Of a DNA stretch of 64,000 bases, positions 31,281 through 41,971 are shown piece after piece. The DNA comes from Cladophialophora immunda (taxonomy: Eukaryota; Ascomycota; Eurotiomycetes; Chaetothyriales; Herpotrichiellaceae). Where the stretch lies: assembly GCF_000835495.1 (NCBI RefSeq), contig NW_015622543.1:2710806-2774805 (forward strand), written 5' to 3'. The notes beneath the pieces are model-generated. The model ran no database searches. It was given only the letters and a program-made list of their open reading frames with translations, and was not told the DNA's origin. Numbering within the stretch: the first letter of the stretch is position 1; every line of letters begins with the position of its first letter. Made by a program: the position numbers and the translations under genes.

Positions 31281-32910
31281 TCAAAGCACCGTCCTTCCAG
31301 CAACTTCTGCCTGGTGGACCGGCCCGGCCGTCGAAACCGGAGGAATACTCTGAGCCGGTGCCAAAGCCCCAGAAGTTCCGTCGAGAATGGTCTTCACGCG
31401 CTGGATCTCGCCCCAGTCCGAACGATCGATTCTCAGCACGTTGATGTCGTATTTCTGTGCTGCCGAGGCCGAAGTGTTCACCCCCGAACTCGACGACCAC
31501 GTAATAGGCGCGCTGGTGCCCTGGGCGGCTGAGATGCTCGAGGCGAGTCTCGGAGAGATCTGTGTGGCGACACGCACCAGAGCTCCCTTTGGAAATATCG
31601 GGAAGGAGGCAGGTATCGTGGCGCCGGAGGTTGTTTGAGTCGCAATGGTGCCCGTGAGATAGGGCGGTCGATCCGGGCAAAATAAATCCGCAAGCGTAAC
31701 CGTTCGGCTGGCTACATTGTCGTGGATACTGTGCATAACCGCGTAGATCTCAAGACTCAATGACGTGCTATTGCTGGTCCTGAAGCTCGTCCCGGCGCGG
31801 GCTGGAGTGGTCGGTCGTGACGAGGAGAAGGTGGAGGAGACATAGCGGAGAGCCTCCCCAATGCGGAAACAGATTGGAAGGGGGTGCAAGGCAGAGAACG
31901 TCGCGAGTGGTCCAGAGGGCAACGTGGCCTTCAGCGAGGCCGCAGAAAGGAAGGTTCCAATGAAAGGCTTCATTGGCGGCTTGTGTGTCACTGTCGCACT
32001 GGCGTAAGTATGTGACGATGCAAGCTTGAGAGTCGTGGAGGTTTCCGGTCGGCCTGGGCTCGGGGTTGGATATATCGCCTTCGCCGCCAGTGCGTTTCCA
32101 GTTTCAAGAAAGTTCTCAACATCAGTGTAATCGTGGTTGAAGTGGTCTTCACGGTCATCCTTGTTGGAAGCATCTGCACCGGAAAAGTGATATTTCTTCC
32201 GGGGTCGTAGAGGCTCCATTCGCGCTTCTTGCTGTTGCTCCGTCAGGAGAGTGGCAACAGAAGCGGTCCCGTTTCCCACTCCTCTCATAACTAGCGTCTT
32301 CTTGGCTCGTAAGTCCTCTATATCCGCAAAGAACGCCTCCGAAGACGTCCGCTTATGTCCTGATGCAGCAATGTTGAGCTTGTTTAGACGGATCGGGAGG
32401 AGACTGTCGTCGCTCTCGGCTCGACGAGAATTCGCCTTCTCAACAGCTCGAGTAGTCCTTGCTGGAGGCAATCTGTTTCCGTCCGGTAGCATTGCACTGT
32501 TTTGGTCGTTTTTAGAACTGGCATTGACGCCTCGCTTTTTGCGCGCAGATGAAGGTGAGGTTGAGGGGGCCTTTCGCTTCCTTCCCCTCCGGCCTTGCTT
32601 GATGCGCAGGGCTGAGCTGAGGACTGCCTCGCGAAAATGGCTTGCAGATAGGGATGGTGCTTCATCATCATCGACATCCGCTGGAGATGATGGAAGAAAG
32701 GCAAGAGCGGCTGTGGCGGATTGGGGTGATAAATTGATGGGTGTCCAGCTGTTTTGCCTGCCATTGTCAGAATTGTTCTGTTGTCCTGGTGTGTATTTGA
32801 TGGTAGGAGTCCTACCAGACAGGGAACTGTTCCTCAACATCGATAGCTGCCTCGAGTTCATCCAGTTCGCTGCTGGACATCCAGGTCAGGTCTGATTGGG
32901 GAGAGCTCAT
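31281..32910 (-). CDS. Uncharacterised Ser/Thr-rich protein with nuclear localisation-like basic patches
   Basis: Not recognised. I build two exons, 32910-32816 and 32757-31281 (523 aa). The 58-nt intron starts GTAGGA, has a TTCTGAC branch site and ends GGCAG. This replaces the internal methionine of the longest uninterrupted frame by a better N-terminus, 'MSSPQSDLTWMSSSELDELE', followed by an acidic helix. The protein has dense basic clusters (GRRGRKRKAP, ARKKRG) that look like bipartite nuclear signals, 'HKRTSSEAFFADIEDLRAKK', and a C-terminal half with beta-like sequence ('GTFLSAASLKATLPSG', 'KYDINVLRIDRSDWGEIQRV'). It is probably a fungal-specific nuclear protein. It is transcribed divergently from the Rsm1-like gene across 738 bp. 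Confidence 0.7.
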
Positions 32911-33648
32911 GACGAATGACTCGGTCTGGACAAAGCTTCAAAGATCACAACAGCAGTTTCGACAACAATTCGAGGCCCTAAAAACGAACGTCTTCAAGGG
33001 AAAGAATCACGGAGCATGGAACGAGAGATGGAAAGGAGTGACTCAGTTGTGGGAGAGGGACAGCACTTTGGGTGCGCGACAGATGACTTTGGCAAGCTGT
33101 CTGTCACAGGAGCCGGACTGCCTGCAAGTGAAAAGTTGTGCCTGCAGAGTGCGGGAGCCATTATGCATCACTTTGGACTCTTCACTCAGGATTTCGAACT
33201 TCGCGACTGGGAGATCCGCGCAGTGCAGGTCAATTGAAAGGGCCTGTGACAGCAGGTGAGGCAGTTGATACTGCGTAGCGCGTTCTGGCATTGGTCAGCA
33301 CCATTTTCCTTCCTACCTGGCAGCGACCAGATCTGCATTTCTCTCAGCGGCAATTACCATCACCATCACACGAACTCCCAGTGTCTAGCTACTCCATATC
33401 CTGCGACTCTATCTGCAAAGGAGGACACATGGATCATTGTCAAGCGGCAGCCGAAGTGCGCAGCGAGTTGACGTTCCTCGCCGTTCCTCTCCCATCAAAG
33501 TGACTAACCGCATGTGGTTGGTGGATGTTTATTCATTCTGAATGTGGGAATGCGCAAGGCGCAGGGCACAAGACACAGAACTCCAACAACTTCGTTCCAA
33601 ATCATATTAAACTACGTCCGTCTACCCTGCTGGGCGGCTCTACCGATA
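32911..33648. promoter_or_regulatory. Divergent intergenic region
   Basis: A 738-bp gap between divergent start codons at 32910 (minus) and 33649 (plus). No specific element assigned. Confidence 0.35.
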
Positions 33649-34941
33649 ATGTCGTATGCAATTGAGACCAAGAAGCGCAAGTTCGATCGCATCCTCGAGG
33701 CCCTAACCGACGGTGCCGCTTCTAACCCCCCTTCGGCGCCGTCCTCACCGTCGCGCTCTTCGGTCAACGCCTCCACCACCTCGCTTTCTCTCTATGCTGC
33801 CTCTGACTCCTCCAAGCGTCGTCGCATAACCCCCACCTCGAAAACTACCGCATCACATACCTCCACGCCGGCCACCCTGAGCGGCCACTATCTCCCGTCG
33901 AGCCGAGCTGCCTTTCTTCAGCGATTGGAGACATTTCGCCATGTGACCCAATGGCATGTCCCATCCACCGATCCCATCAACGCTGCAGTGTGGGCAAAAA
34001 GAGGCTGGACTTGTGTCGATACAGATACAGTGGCATGTGGTGTCTGCAAGGAGAGGTTGTATGTTGATCTGGATCTCGACAAGGCGTTGCTCAAGTCCTC
34101 GGAGAAGCATGGCGACGAAGGTGCAGATGAGGATGCAGCTGGGGACGAGGAAGACAGCTTCGCCATTTCATCCGAGATCTACGACGGCATTGTCAAACGA
34201 TACCAGGACATGATTGTCACTGCGCATGCAGAAAGCTGTCTCTGGCGAAAGCGAGGTTGTGATGCATCAATTCAGCGAATCGAAGGTCTCTTGAACACCA
34301 GCTTGGCCCTGTCTGGACTGAAGGCTCGCTATGATAGTCTTGCAAGCCATTTAGACCAAATACCCCAAGTCGAGCCTCTGCCCTTGGGCTCTTTTGTGAG
34401 TCCTCAAGAGGTGGAACAATTCCGACTCGGTGGACAAGAACGACCACACATCGACACGCTTAGACTGGCCGTCTGTGGCTGGGAGAGGAAATGCGACGAT
34501 GTCATCGAGTGCCGTCACTGTTTCCGCTCACTGGGTCTCTGGTTGTATCGCGGCGAATCACCTGCGATTGAGAAATTGGACGCCATAGACAACCATCTGG
34601 AATATTGTCCGTGGAGGTCGGCCGAGGCTCAAGACACCGAACTTCAAACGGGGCACAGCAGGACCACTACTGGGGAGGAGATTACGCCGAAGAAAGAGCG
34701 AGTGCCAGGCTGGGTCCTAGTGTACCAAGCCATGGCAAAGGACAACAGGCAGAAAAGAGCATCGACCGGACCGCCGTCAACTGCAGCCTCCGAGGCGGTA
34801 TTGAGTGAAAATGGCAGTGAATCCACGACACCAGAGCAGCGTGAGAAGAGAATGAAAGATCTACTACGGAGGATCAAGGAGATCAAGAAGCCCTTCAACG
34901 TCAAAGCACTCCTGAGGCGCAAGGACAAACCCAAGGCTTGA
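33649..34941 (+). CDS. C3HC zinc finger / Rsm1-like protein (ZC3HC1/NIPA homologue)
   Basis: Predicted nuclear zinc-binding protein. S. pombe Rsm1 acts in mRNA export, and the animal relative ZC3HC1 sits at the nuclear basket. Single exon, 430 aa from ATG 33649 (MSYAIETKKRKFDRIL). I prefer it over upstream frame extension because the preceding sequence lacks family similarity. After a Ser-rich region comes the C3HC domain: 'WAKRGWTCVDTDTVACGVC' with a later 'TAHAESCLWRKRGCD'. The Rsm1 domain follows: 'AVCGWERKCDDVIECRHCF' and 'DAIDNHLEYCPWRS'. An acidic insertion (DEGADEDAAGDEEDS) lies between the zinc-ligand pairs. The C-terminus is basic and helical. All expected Cys/His ligands are present. 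Confidence 0.88.
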   Translation: MSYAIETKKRKFDRILEALTDGAASNPPSAPSSPSRSSVNASTTSLSLYAASDSSKRRRITPTSKTTASHTSTPATLSGHYLPSSRAAFLQRLETFRHVTQWHVPSTDPINAAVWAKRGWTCVDTDTVACGVCKERLYVDLDLDKALLKSSEKHGDEGADEDAAGDEEDSFAISSEIYDGIVKRYQDMIVTAHAESCLWRKRGCDASIQRIEGLLNTSLALSGLKARYDSLASHLDQIPQVEPLPLGSFVSPQEVEQFRLGGQERPHIDTLRLAVCGWERKCDDVIECRHCFRSLGLWLYRGESPAIEKLDAIDNHLEYCPWRSAEAQDTELQTGHSRTTTGEEITPKKERVPGWVLVYQAMAKDNRQKRASTGPPSTAASEAVLSENGSESTTPEQREKRMKDLLRRIKEIKKPFNVKALLRRKDKPKA

Positions 34942-37089
34942 CCCAATCTCCCGTGGGCCTTGCCGACGCTATTGTCACCATCGGCGTCTACTGACCTCCG
35001 CGTAGAGAGATAAATGGCGCATTCACTCTGCTCCGTCCAGGATAGGATCCGAAAGTTGTCCTACCCGGAATGGTAGCCGGCTAGAAACCAGTGATATTGA
35101 AGGCATTGAGCGAGGGATCGAGCCACAGCTTCGGGAGCAAGGCCGGATCTCACTCGCTGTTACTATGGGGTGGCCGGCCGGAAGCAGCTCGGAAAATTCC
35201 GGGAACTGGACTGGCCCAGCGTTAGGGGCGGAAGTTGCAATTGTCCACCCCCCGAGGTATCATCCTAGAGCATGGTCGTATAGTGAGACAAGGCTGAGGT
35301 TCTGACGGGCGTTGTTGGACAATAGGGAAAAGTTTCTCCTACGGTGATTCTGAAGTTGGTACCTGGAGCTGGCGAAAAGAGTGCCCGTAGCGGTGCTGCA
35401 GGAGGCTACAGTGGGTAGGCTTAACTATTAGCCTTCCCCAGATTTGCATTGGAGGGGCCCGCTAAGCGACTTCTAGCAGGGCGAGGGCCGTGACTTGGGC
35501 GGTACGGGCGGCCAAGGGTGGCCGAGGTGTTGAACAAGTGGGGAGCAAACGACCATGACATCAACCATCATCGAGAGACAAGGCTGATGGATTCCGCAAG
35601 CTTATCACCAAGTCCACCTCGTCCTTAGGCAATGCTTCGGTCAGCCTCGTTACACGTGCAATTCAGATCAGCCTCGATGGACCCCTTGGGACAGTGGGCC
35701 ATTGAGGGCAAGGAATCGTCCGACTCTTCCCGCGGCCAACCAGAGGCATTCCGGGGGCCGATGCCCATTTCCGATGGGGGAAGAGAGTCTTTGTTGGGTG
35801 CGCTCGCCACTTGGCGATCTCGCAGTGAGCAAAAGCAATATCCGAGCTGTTTTTTGATGAGAGGGTCAATTTAGGATTGGGGAGGGGGAGGGGGGAAAGC
35901 AAGTCGAAGGAGACCAAAGTCTATGGCATGTGATGAGGGGAGAGGGCGAGGGATAGCTACTAATTACCGAGTAACTTGTAAGGGTATTGGGGAAAGGGAA
36001 AAGTGGTGAGATGGCAGAGCAATGCTTACCCCCTACTTGTACGTAGAGAGTGAGGGCCGGGCGGCACAAGGGGTGGCTCATCCAGGCGCCGTTCAACAAA
36101 CAAGGCCACGAGCAGCCACCCAGGACCCCCGGGCCCCCAAGGAAGGGCGTCTTAGGCATGAGGTGGTGCTGCAGGCGGTGCGTGATGCTTGTTGGCTCAC
36201 CAAATTTCCTTCCCCGCATCTGGCGCCTCTTCCATCTGATCGATACCGAGTCCGGAGTATTGCAAAGCCCATCAACCCGGCCCATCAGCCAATCCTCGTG
36301 CCTTGAATAATGCCATCGTTCTCTGCCACCCTCCCTGTGCGCCCCTCCCCCCATTGTGCAAGCCCCCCGGTCACCACCGTCATTTTTGTTGCTAGTAGGA
36401 GCAGTTGGACAGGGTCAGACACCTGGGCATCCGCTCGACAGACACACACTCACACGCACAGACACACGGCCAACCGCCACGGCTGCCCTCGAAACTCAGC
36501 TACTCTCGTCTGGACCGAGTTGGCAACCTCTCTTCCGACCGACTTCTTCCTTCTCTCCTAGCTGGAGCCCATCCTTGATCTTCATTCTTATCCCAGCACA
36601 CGCCCACGTTCCTCCATATACCCTCTCCTCTCCTGTGGGCTGCCATCCTTTCCTGTACATACTGTCGGTCACCGGCATAAAACGAGTTGTCGCCTGCTGT
36701 CGAGTCCCCAATTGCGTGTGGTGTGTCTGACAGCTCCAAAGCCCTCCGCACCAAACAAGTCGTCCTTCCCCGCTCCGTGTATAGGCAAATAGACCGCCTT
36801 CTCACCGCACGAGACAAGTCGTCGACTCCCACAAGAGTTGCTGGAGTTTGTGCCTGCTTTGTAAGTGGTCCCCTTTCCCTGTCCAGACACCCCTGGCAGT
36901 CAGACAGACCTGGTCGCTGGAGCTGTTTCTCGAAACGCACCCCCCAAACCTAGGAATGCGGTGCACGCAAGTGGGGAAATTGCTAACGGAGCATTGCGCC
37001 AGCTTAGATACGACCTTTCCTGGCTGTGTCTCTGTCTGGGCCAACATCAACCTCACCTCACCCCATCTCTCCTCTCTCCTCCTAGCACA
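34942..37089. other. 2.1-kb intergenic region with the carrier gene's 5' UTR
   Basis: No protein gene recognised. A CA-rich tract lies near 36440-36473. A likely 5'-UTR intron of the carrier gene lies at 36861-37002 (donor GTAAGT, branch GCTAAC, acceptor CCAG). The rest is pyrimidine-rich promoter-like sequence on the plus strand. Confidence 0.5.
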
Positions 37090-38150
37090 ATGTCTAGTGG
37101 CACTGCCAATCGGATCAAGGAAGGCGCTCGATCAGCCGCCACAAAGGTCGAAGAAGCCGCGAGCGAGGCCGTGAACAACCCTGTCCAGGCCAAAAATGAC
37201 TTCCTCCACCTTCCCGTTGTGCGCGCCGCCCTCCCCTTTGTCAATGGCGGTCTGGCAGGCATGTTTGCAACGGGGTGCATCCAGCCCATAGACATGGTCA
37301 AAGTGCGCCTACAGCTGGCGGGCGAGGGTGTGAAGACAGGCCCCAGGCCCACCGCTCTGGGAATAACAAGAGACATCATTGCTCAAGGGAAGGTGCTCGA
37401 CCTTTACAATGGTCTCTCAGCGGGTCTGTTGAGACAAGCAGTCTATACCACCGCAAGACTAGGCTTCTTCGACACCTTCCAGAACATGCTGCAGGCAAGG
37501 GCTGAGCAGAATGGCACAAAGGTCACATTCGCGGAGCGAGGCGCCGCAGGCCTTGCAGCCGGTGGTCTGGCTGCCATGGTCGGCAACCCCGCCGACTTGG
37601 CACTCATTCGAATGCAATCTGATGGCCTGAAACCCAAAGAAGCCCGCGCAAACTATAGATCAGTATTTGACGCTTTAACTCGCATTGCCAAAGCCGAAGG
37701 CATCACGGCTCTCTGGGCCGGAGCATACCCCACCGTCATCCGTGCCATGGCACTCAACTTTGGTCAACTCACGTTCTTCGCCGAATCCAAGGCTCAGCTC
37801 AAGCATTACTTCCCCGACATCTCAGAGTCCTCGAACCGCTTTGGAGCTTCCGCCATTGCTGGGTTCTTTGCCTCGTTTTTCAGCTTGCCGTTTGATTTCG
37901 TCAAGACGCGGTTGCAGAAGCAGCAGAGGGGTCCTGACGGGAAACTGCCGTATAACGGCTTCTTTGACTGTGCCAGGAAGGTCATCCGTGATGAAGGTTG
38001 GTTGAGATTCTACCGCGGATTCGGCACCTACTATGTCAGAATTGCACCACATGCGTAAGTCTAAACATCCCCAGAAAGAGTCGCAGGCTGACGATGATTA
38101 GGATGATCACCCTGATCGTTGCCGACTACCTGAAATTGATCACCGCCTGA
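37090..38150 (+). CDS. Mitochondrial 2-oxoglutarate/malate carrier
   Basis: Inner-membrane solute carrier of the SLC25 family, exchanging 2-oxoglutarate for malate. Exons are 37090-38054 and 38102-38150 (337 aa), separated by a 47-nt intron (GTAAGT...TTAG); the last exon encodes only the C-terminal helix (MITLIVADYLKLITA). The three repeat signatures are 'QPIDMVKVRLQ', 'NPADLALIRMQ' and 'LPFDFVKTRLQ', giving six transmembrane helices. The oxoglutarate-carrier type is suggested by 'GLSAGLLRQAVYTTARLGFF' and 'NPADLALIRMQSDG'. The N-terminal 40 residues are an Ala/Glu-rich helix (ATKVEEAASEA), longer than in animal OGC. Start chosen at ATGTCTAGTGGC, since upstream in-frame sequence is leader. 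The dicarboxylate carrier is the nearest alternative. Confidence 0.92.
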
Positions 38151-38727
38151 TTCGTTCGCTCCGAAGCGACGGTCGGAAAGAATCCGCAAACTCAAAGCCA
38201 TGTTGGATAACGACGCCGACGGTGGTAGGGTCGGAGGAACAAAGAGAGTGAATGAAAGAAGACATCCAGTGTTGAGAGGGGGGGGGGTACAGAAGCAGCC
38301 AACGGCACACGGTTCCAGGCTGGCAGGTCCGTCTATCGCTCGATCTCAAGGGTCAGGTCAAAGATGTGATTTATGGCAGGTCAACAATCTGTGGCATATA
38401 CCCCTGGAACAATGGCGCACTCTAGCAGATGTCATATACAGCACAAATTTAGCATCCTTGAGGCGTTGATAGGTAGCTAATCACGAAGACTTCGTAATAG
38501 AAATGTCGAGCGAAAAAAAATCGTATAGAGACATGTTTCCCTCGGCACTTCTTAATTGCCGGCCAACAGGCAACTATGGCGACCGCAACATCCCTGTCCG
38601 ACCATCTGCTTCACCGAAAACTGCGGACTGCGGAGTTTGGCAACCAGGTCCCCCGTCAAGAAATCACACAAAAAATTGACTGCGCGATATACTGAGGTTA
38701 CGACGACTATGACTGCCAGCTATCAGC
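38151..38727. other. Intergenic with the Ataxin-10 gene 5' leader
   Basis: Holds the 3' end of the carrier gene, a G-run at 38278-38287, and the leader of the next gene including an upstream ORF beginning at 38709. Confidence 0.45.
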
Positions 38728-38804
38728 ATGAGCGCCTCGTTACTCTTGCAGCTAGTCCTCACCGGCACTCAAACTCACTACGAAAGCCCAGGGTTGATCG
38801 ATGA
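38709..38804 (+). promoter_or_regulatory. Overlapping upstream ORF at the Ataxin-10 gene
   Basis: An ATG at 38709 with A at -3 opens a 31-codon frame that ends at 38804, past the main start at 38728, in a different frame. Ribosomes starting there could not reach the main ATG by simple reinitiation. If the mRNA includes 38709, this should repress translation; if transcription starts after it, it is irrelevant. Confidence 0.45.
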
Positions 38805-41800
38805 GAAGAGATTGGAGCACCTGTTGATCGCTGGTAAACAAATTCTCTACAAGTCGCATCAAGAGAGCGATGTCCGATCTGCGCTGGGGTTCAACCCTCG
38901 AATATGGGAGGGCCTGACAACAGTCCTGAAATACGCCCTCCCGGCCCTGGAACAACAGTCCTTCACCTACAAGCACCCTCCGCATCTAGGCTTTGGCGGC
39001 AGCAGCTCCGAACTCATTGCAGCTCATTACCTCAGCCTTGTCAAGGACATCGAACGCTTGAATGATCTCTGTACCATCGCGCGCAATCTCCTTGCTACCA
39101 CCAAAAAGGCCCAGAATCTCGCGGCCGAGAAAGGATTCGACCAACAGATCCTGAGGCTCATCGATGTCTGTGTTAAGGTCACAGCTCGGGGTTTCGACGG
39201 TGAGGCGAACCCTCGGAATGAGGAGAGATGGCAAAAGGTGGTGAATCTGTACAAGAGGCTGTTGATCACCTGTCTGCAGTTCTTGCACAATTTTATCATG
39301 CACAATGAGCAGCGAAAATTGGTTCTGTGGCTGGATCTGTTCGGTCAGTCCCAGGCAAATGAGTTTGACGACCAAAGCAGTCAACCAGACCAGCAGACGG
39401 TCGAAGATGAAGGCAAAGACCACGCTGCCAAGCAAGACAGGATTAGGTCAACCGTCGAGAAACTACCGCGAAGAGTGGGTCGACTTGCGATGGAAGGAGA
39501 TGACCCGGGGTACAATATTGACGATGTCCATGCTCTGTTTGACCTGATGAGCACCAACAAGGAGCCGGACGAGCAGACTCAAAAGGCGGCCAAGGTGCTT
39601 ATGGACAAGATCAGATCTGACATGGAAACCCTGTCCGGTATGAACGCGAATCAACTGGATGATAGCCCGGATGTGCTGTTGAAAGTAGGAGCGGAACTGC
39701 GTGCTTGGTTACAGACCAAGGAAGACGTTGCTGCCACCGAGACCCATTCTTCGCAAGTCAAGCAGGTTGCCGAGAAGATCATGGCTCTGACCCAGGTCAA
39801 TGGCTACAAACCTAGTGGCAAAGCACGAGATTCGCACTGGAGCGATCTACCCGAGCCCGGTTCGTATGGCGACCTGAATGAGTCCGCCCAGGATTTGACA
39901 GCAGAAGATCTCAGCATGCCCCGAACCGCCCAGTCTGCGGCTGCCACGTTGAAAGAGGCAAAGGACGAACTCATGGCTCGGTTGCATCCGCGGCCTCCTC
40001 CCATGACCGATTACGACGGACCGGAATATGACGACGATGTCGATCCGGAGGAATATGAACTCGAGGATGACGAAGACGATCTCATCAGCGTTGGAGACAG
40101 TATGGAAGACGACGATTACCGTGGTTCAGGGGATCAAGAACGCGGCCTCCTTACCGATGTTCCCCTCGTCCTTGGGCCGACGGAAATCGAAGCATTACCT
40201 ATGATCATCCAGGCAGGCATTGTGGACAATTTCGGCTCGAAGAACGGTACTACTGCTCATCAGCAGGGTCTTAAAAATATGCAAGCGGTTCGCTGTCACA
40301 TCTTGCTTGCTCAAGAAGCAGGACGTAACGTACTGCGGGAGTTGTTGATATTCATCGCTGCGTGGGATTTGCCGGATGATGAATTCTACTTCAAAATGAT
40401 GGTGCAGATCATGGAAGCCATCCTGAAGAACGGGTTGATGCCCCACGCGTATGCGGACTTTGGGCAACCCAAAGACATCATCTCCCCGGCGCAAGCTGTT
40501 GTCATCAAGATTCTAACACACATCTTCCGCGCGAAATATAGTCCTCCTTCAGCGGCGCAGCAGCAACAGAATGCGACGGGCGAACAACCACCTGCAGCAC
40601 CGCAGCAGAAACCTCGCCCAAGTCCCTCCCCGCTCAGCCGTGTGGATGTCCTCACCGTCCGTTATATTTTCATTGTCTTCCGAGGCAACATCATCCCTGA
40701 AACCTGCGCCCTTATCTACCTCCAAGGCCAAATTCGCGCTGGCCTCGCACTTGCAGAGGACTTCCCCCTGAACTTGTGGGACATGGAACGTGTGTACGAA
40801 GGCGTGTACCAGTTTCTGGAATTCTTTGCAGTACTCACGGAGAACAATGACTGGAAGAAGTTGTTGGTACAGTGGGAGATTGTGTATGATTTGGTGACAT
40901 TGATAAAGGAGCTGGATCAAAGTATTGCGAAAGTCGGATTAACGCAATCGATGCCTCCTCCAGCGACAGGTGCGAATGGGAATGGGAATGTAAAGGTGAC
41001 GAATGGAAGTGAACCACCAAGCACAGCCGGGGTCGAACTTCCGGAGCAAGCATCAACACTTCCTGCGCACGTTGCCGTCGAAAGACCGTACGATACTGGC
41101 GTCACGGAGGAAGCATCTGCGCAACCGAATGGCACACCAGCAATCGCTGAATCGCTCCCACAACCGCCGAATGACCTACCTTCACCGTCACCCCCTGCGC
41201 AAGCCCCTCCCGCAGCCACAACTGTGACCGAGGAACCGGCAGATTTCGAATGGCGTAACCTCAAGAAACTGATCGTGCTGGTGCTGTCGAGTTTGGTGTG
41301 GAAGTCGCCGACAGTGCAAAATCAGATCCGGGAGTATGGGGGAGTTGAGACGATCCTGAGTTGTACAACCTACGACGGTACGTGATGAGGCCCGTTCTCC
41401 GCTCTGCAAATATATGTCCTTGTTCCGAGGAATCTGCGCGTTATCGTCCTGCCTCCGCCCTTGCCGCTACCTGTTTCCCAATTCTATTTTTCACTGACAG
41501 TTTCCGGAACATGTAGCATGCAACCCCTACATTAAAGAACACGCCGTGATGTGTCTCAAGTTCCTCCTGGAGAACAATCCCGAAAACCAAGCGCTTGTTT
41601 CTTCCCTCGAGGCCAGAGAGATTGTCCCTCCGCCCGGTGAAAAGGACGCAGAGATTGTCCGGGAGACGACCGAGCGGCTGGGGCTGGAGGTGCGTCTGGG
41701 AAGTGACGGGAGGGCGAGGGTTGTCCGACGGGATGGCGCTCCAGGACACATGGCGAGAAGAGGAGTGGCTGCGGACAGAGGCCCGGGTACCAGGAGTGGG

Positions 41801-41971
41801 AGGATCGAGGAAGTGGGAGACGACTATGACGAGATCGAGGCGTTGGGCTTGCCGGTCAATGGAGACGATGCTGCCGGCAGGGATAAAGGGAAAGGCAAAG
41901 AGCGCGCGGTGGATCTGGATGTTGGCGGCGGTGGAGGCGATGCTGATGATCAAGAGATTGAATTCATGTGA
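38728..41971 (+). CDS. Ataxin-10 domain protein (Ctr86-like)
   Basis: Armadillo-like helical scaffold protein related to human Ataxin-10 and yeast Ctr86; its molecular role is not settled. Exons are 38728-41377 and 41517-41971 (1034 aa), with a 139-nt intron (GTACGT...TGTAG). Splicing rebuilds the conserved C-terminal domain: 'NLKKLIVLVLSSLVWKSPTV', 'GGVETILSCTTYDACNPYIK', 'EHAVMCLKFLLENNPENQ'. The N-terminal two thirds are helical repeats ('ALPALEQQSFTYKHPPHLG' onward). They are interrupted by an acidic segment (EEYELEDDEDD) and Pro/Gln/Ser-rich spacers, which make the protein larger than yeast Ctr86. The C-terminus is Gly- and Asp-rich and basic. Start at ATG 38728 in good context, but overlapped by an upstream ORF. 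Confidence 0.88.

Noticed and set aside
36865..37089. 75-codon in-frame extension upstream of the oxoglutarate carrier
   Set aside because: It lacks an ATG, reads Pro/Leu/Ser-rich UTR, and contains part of a convincing 5'-UTR intron (36861-37002).
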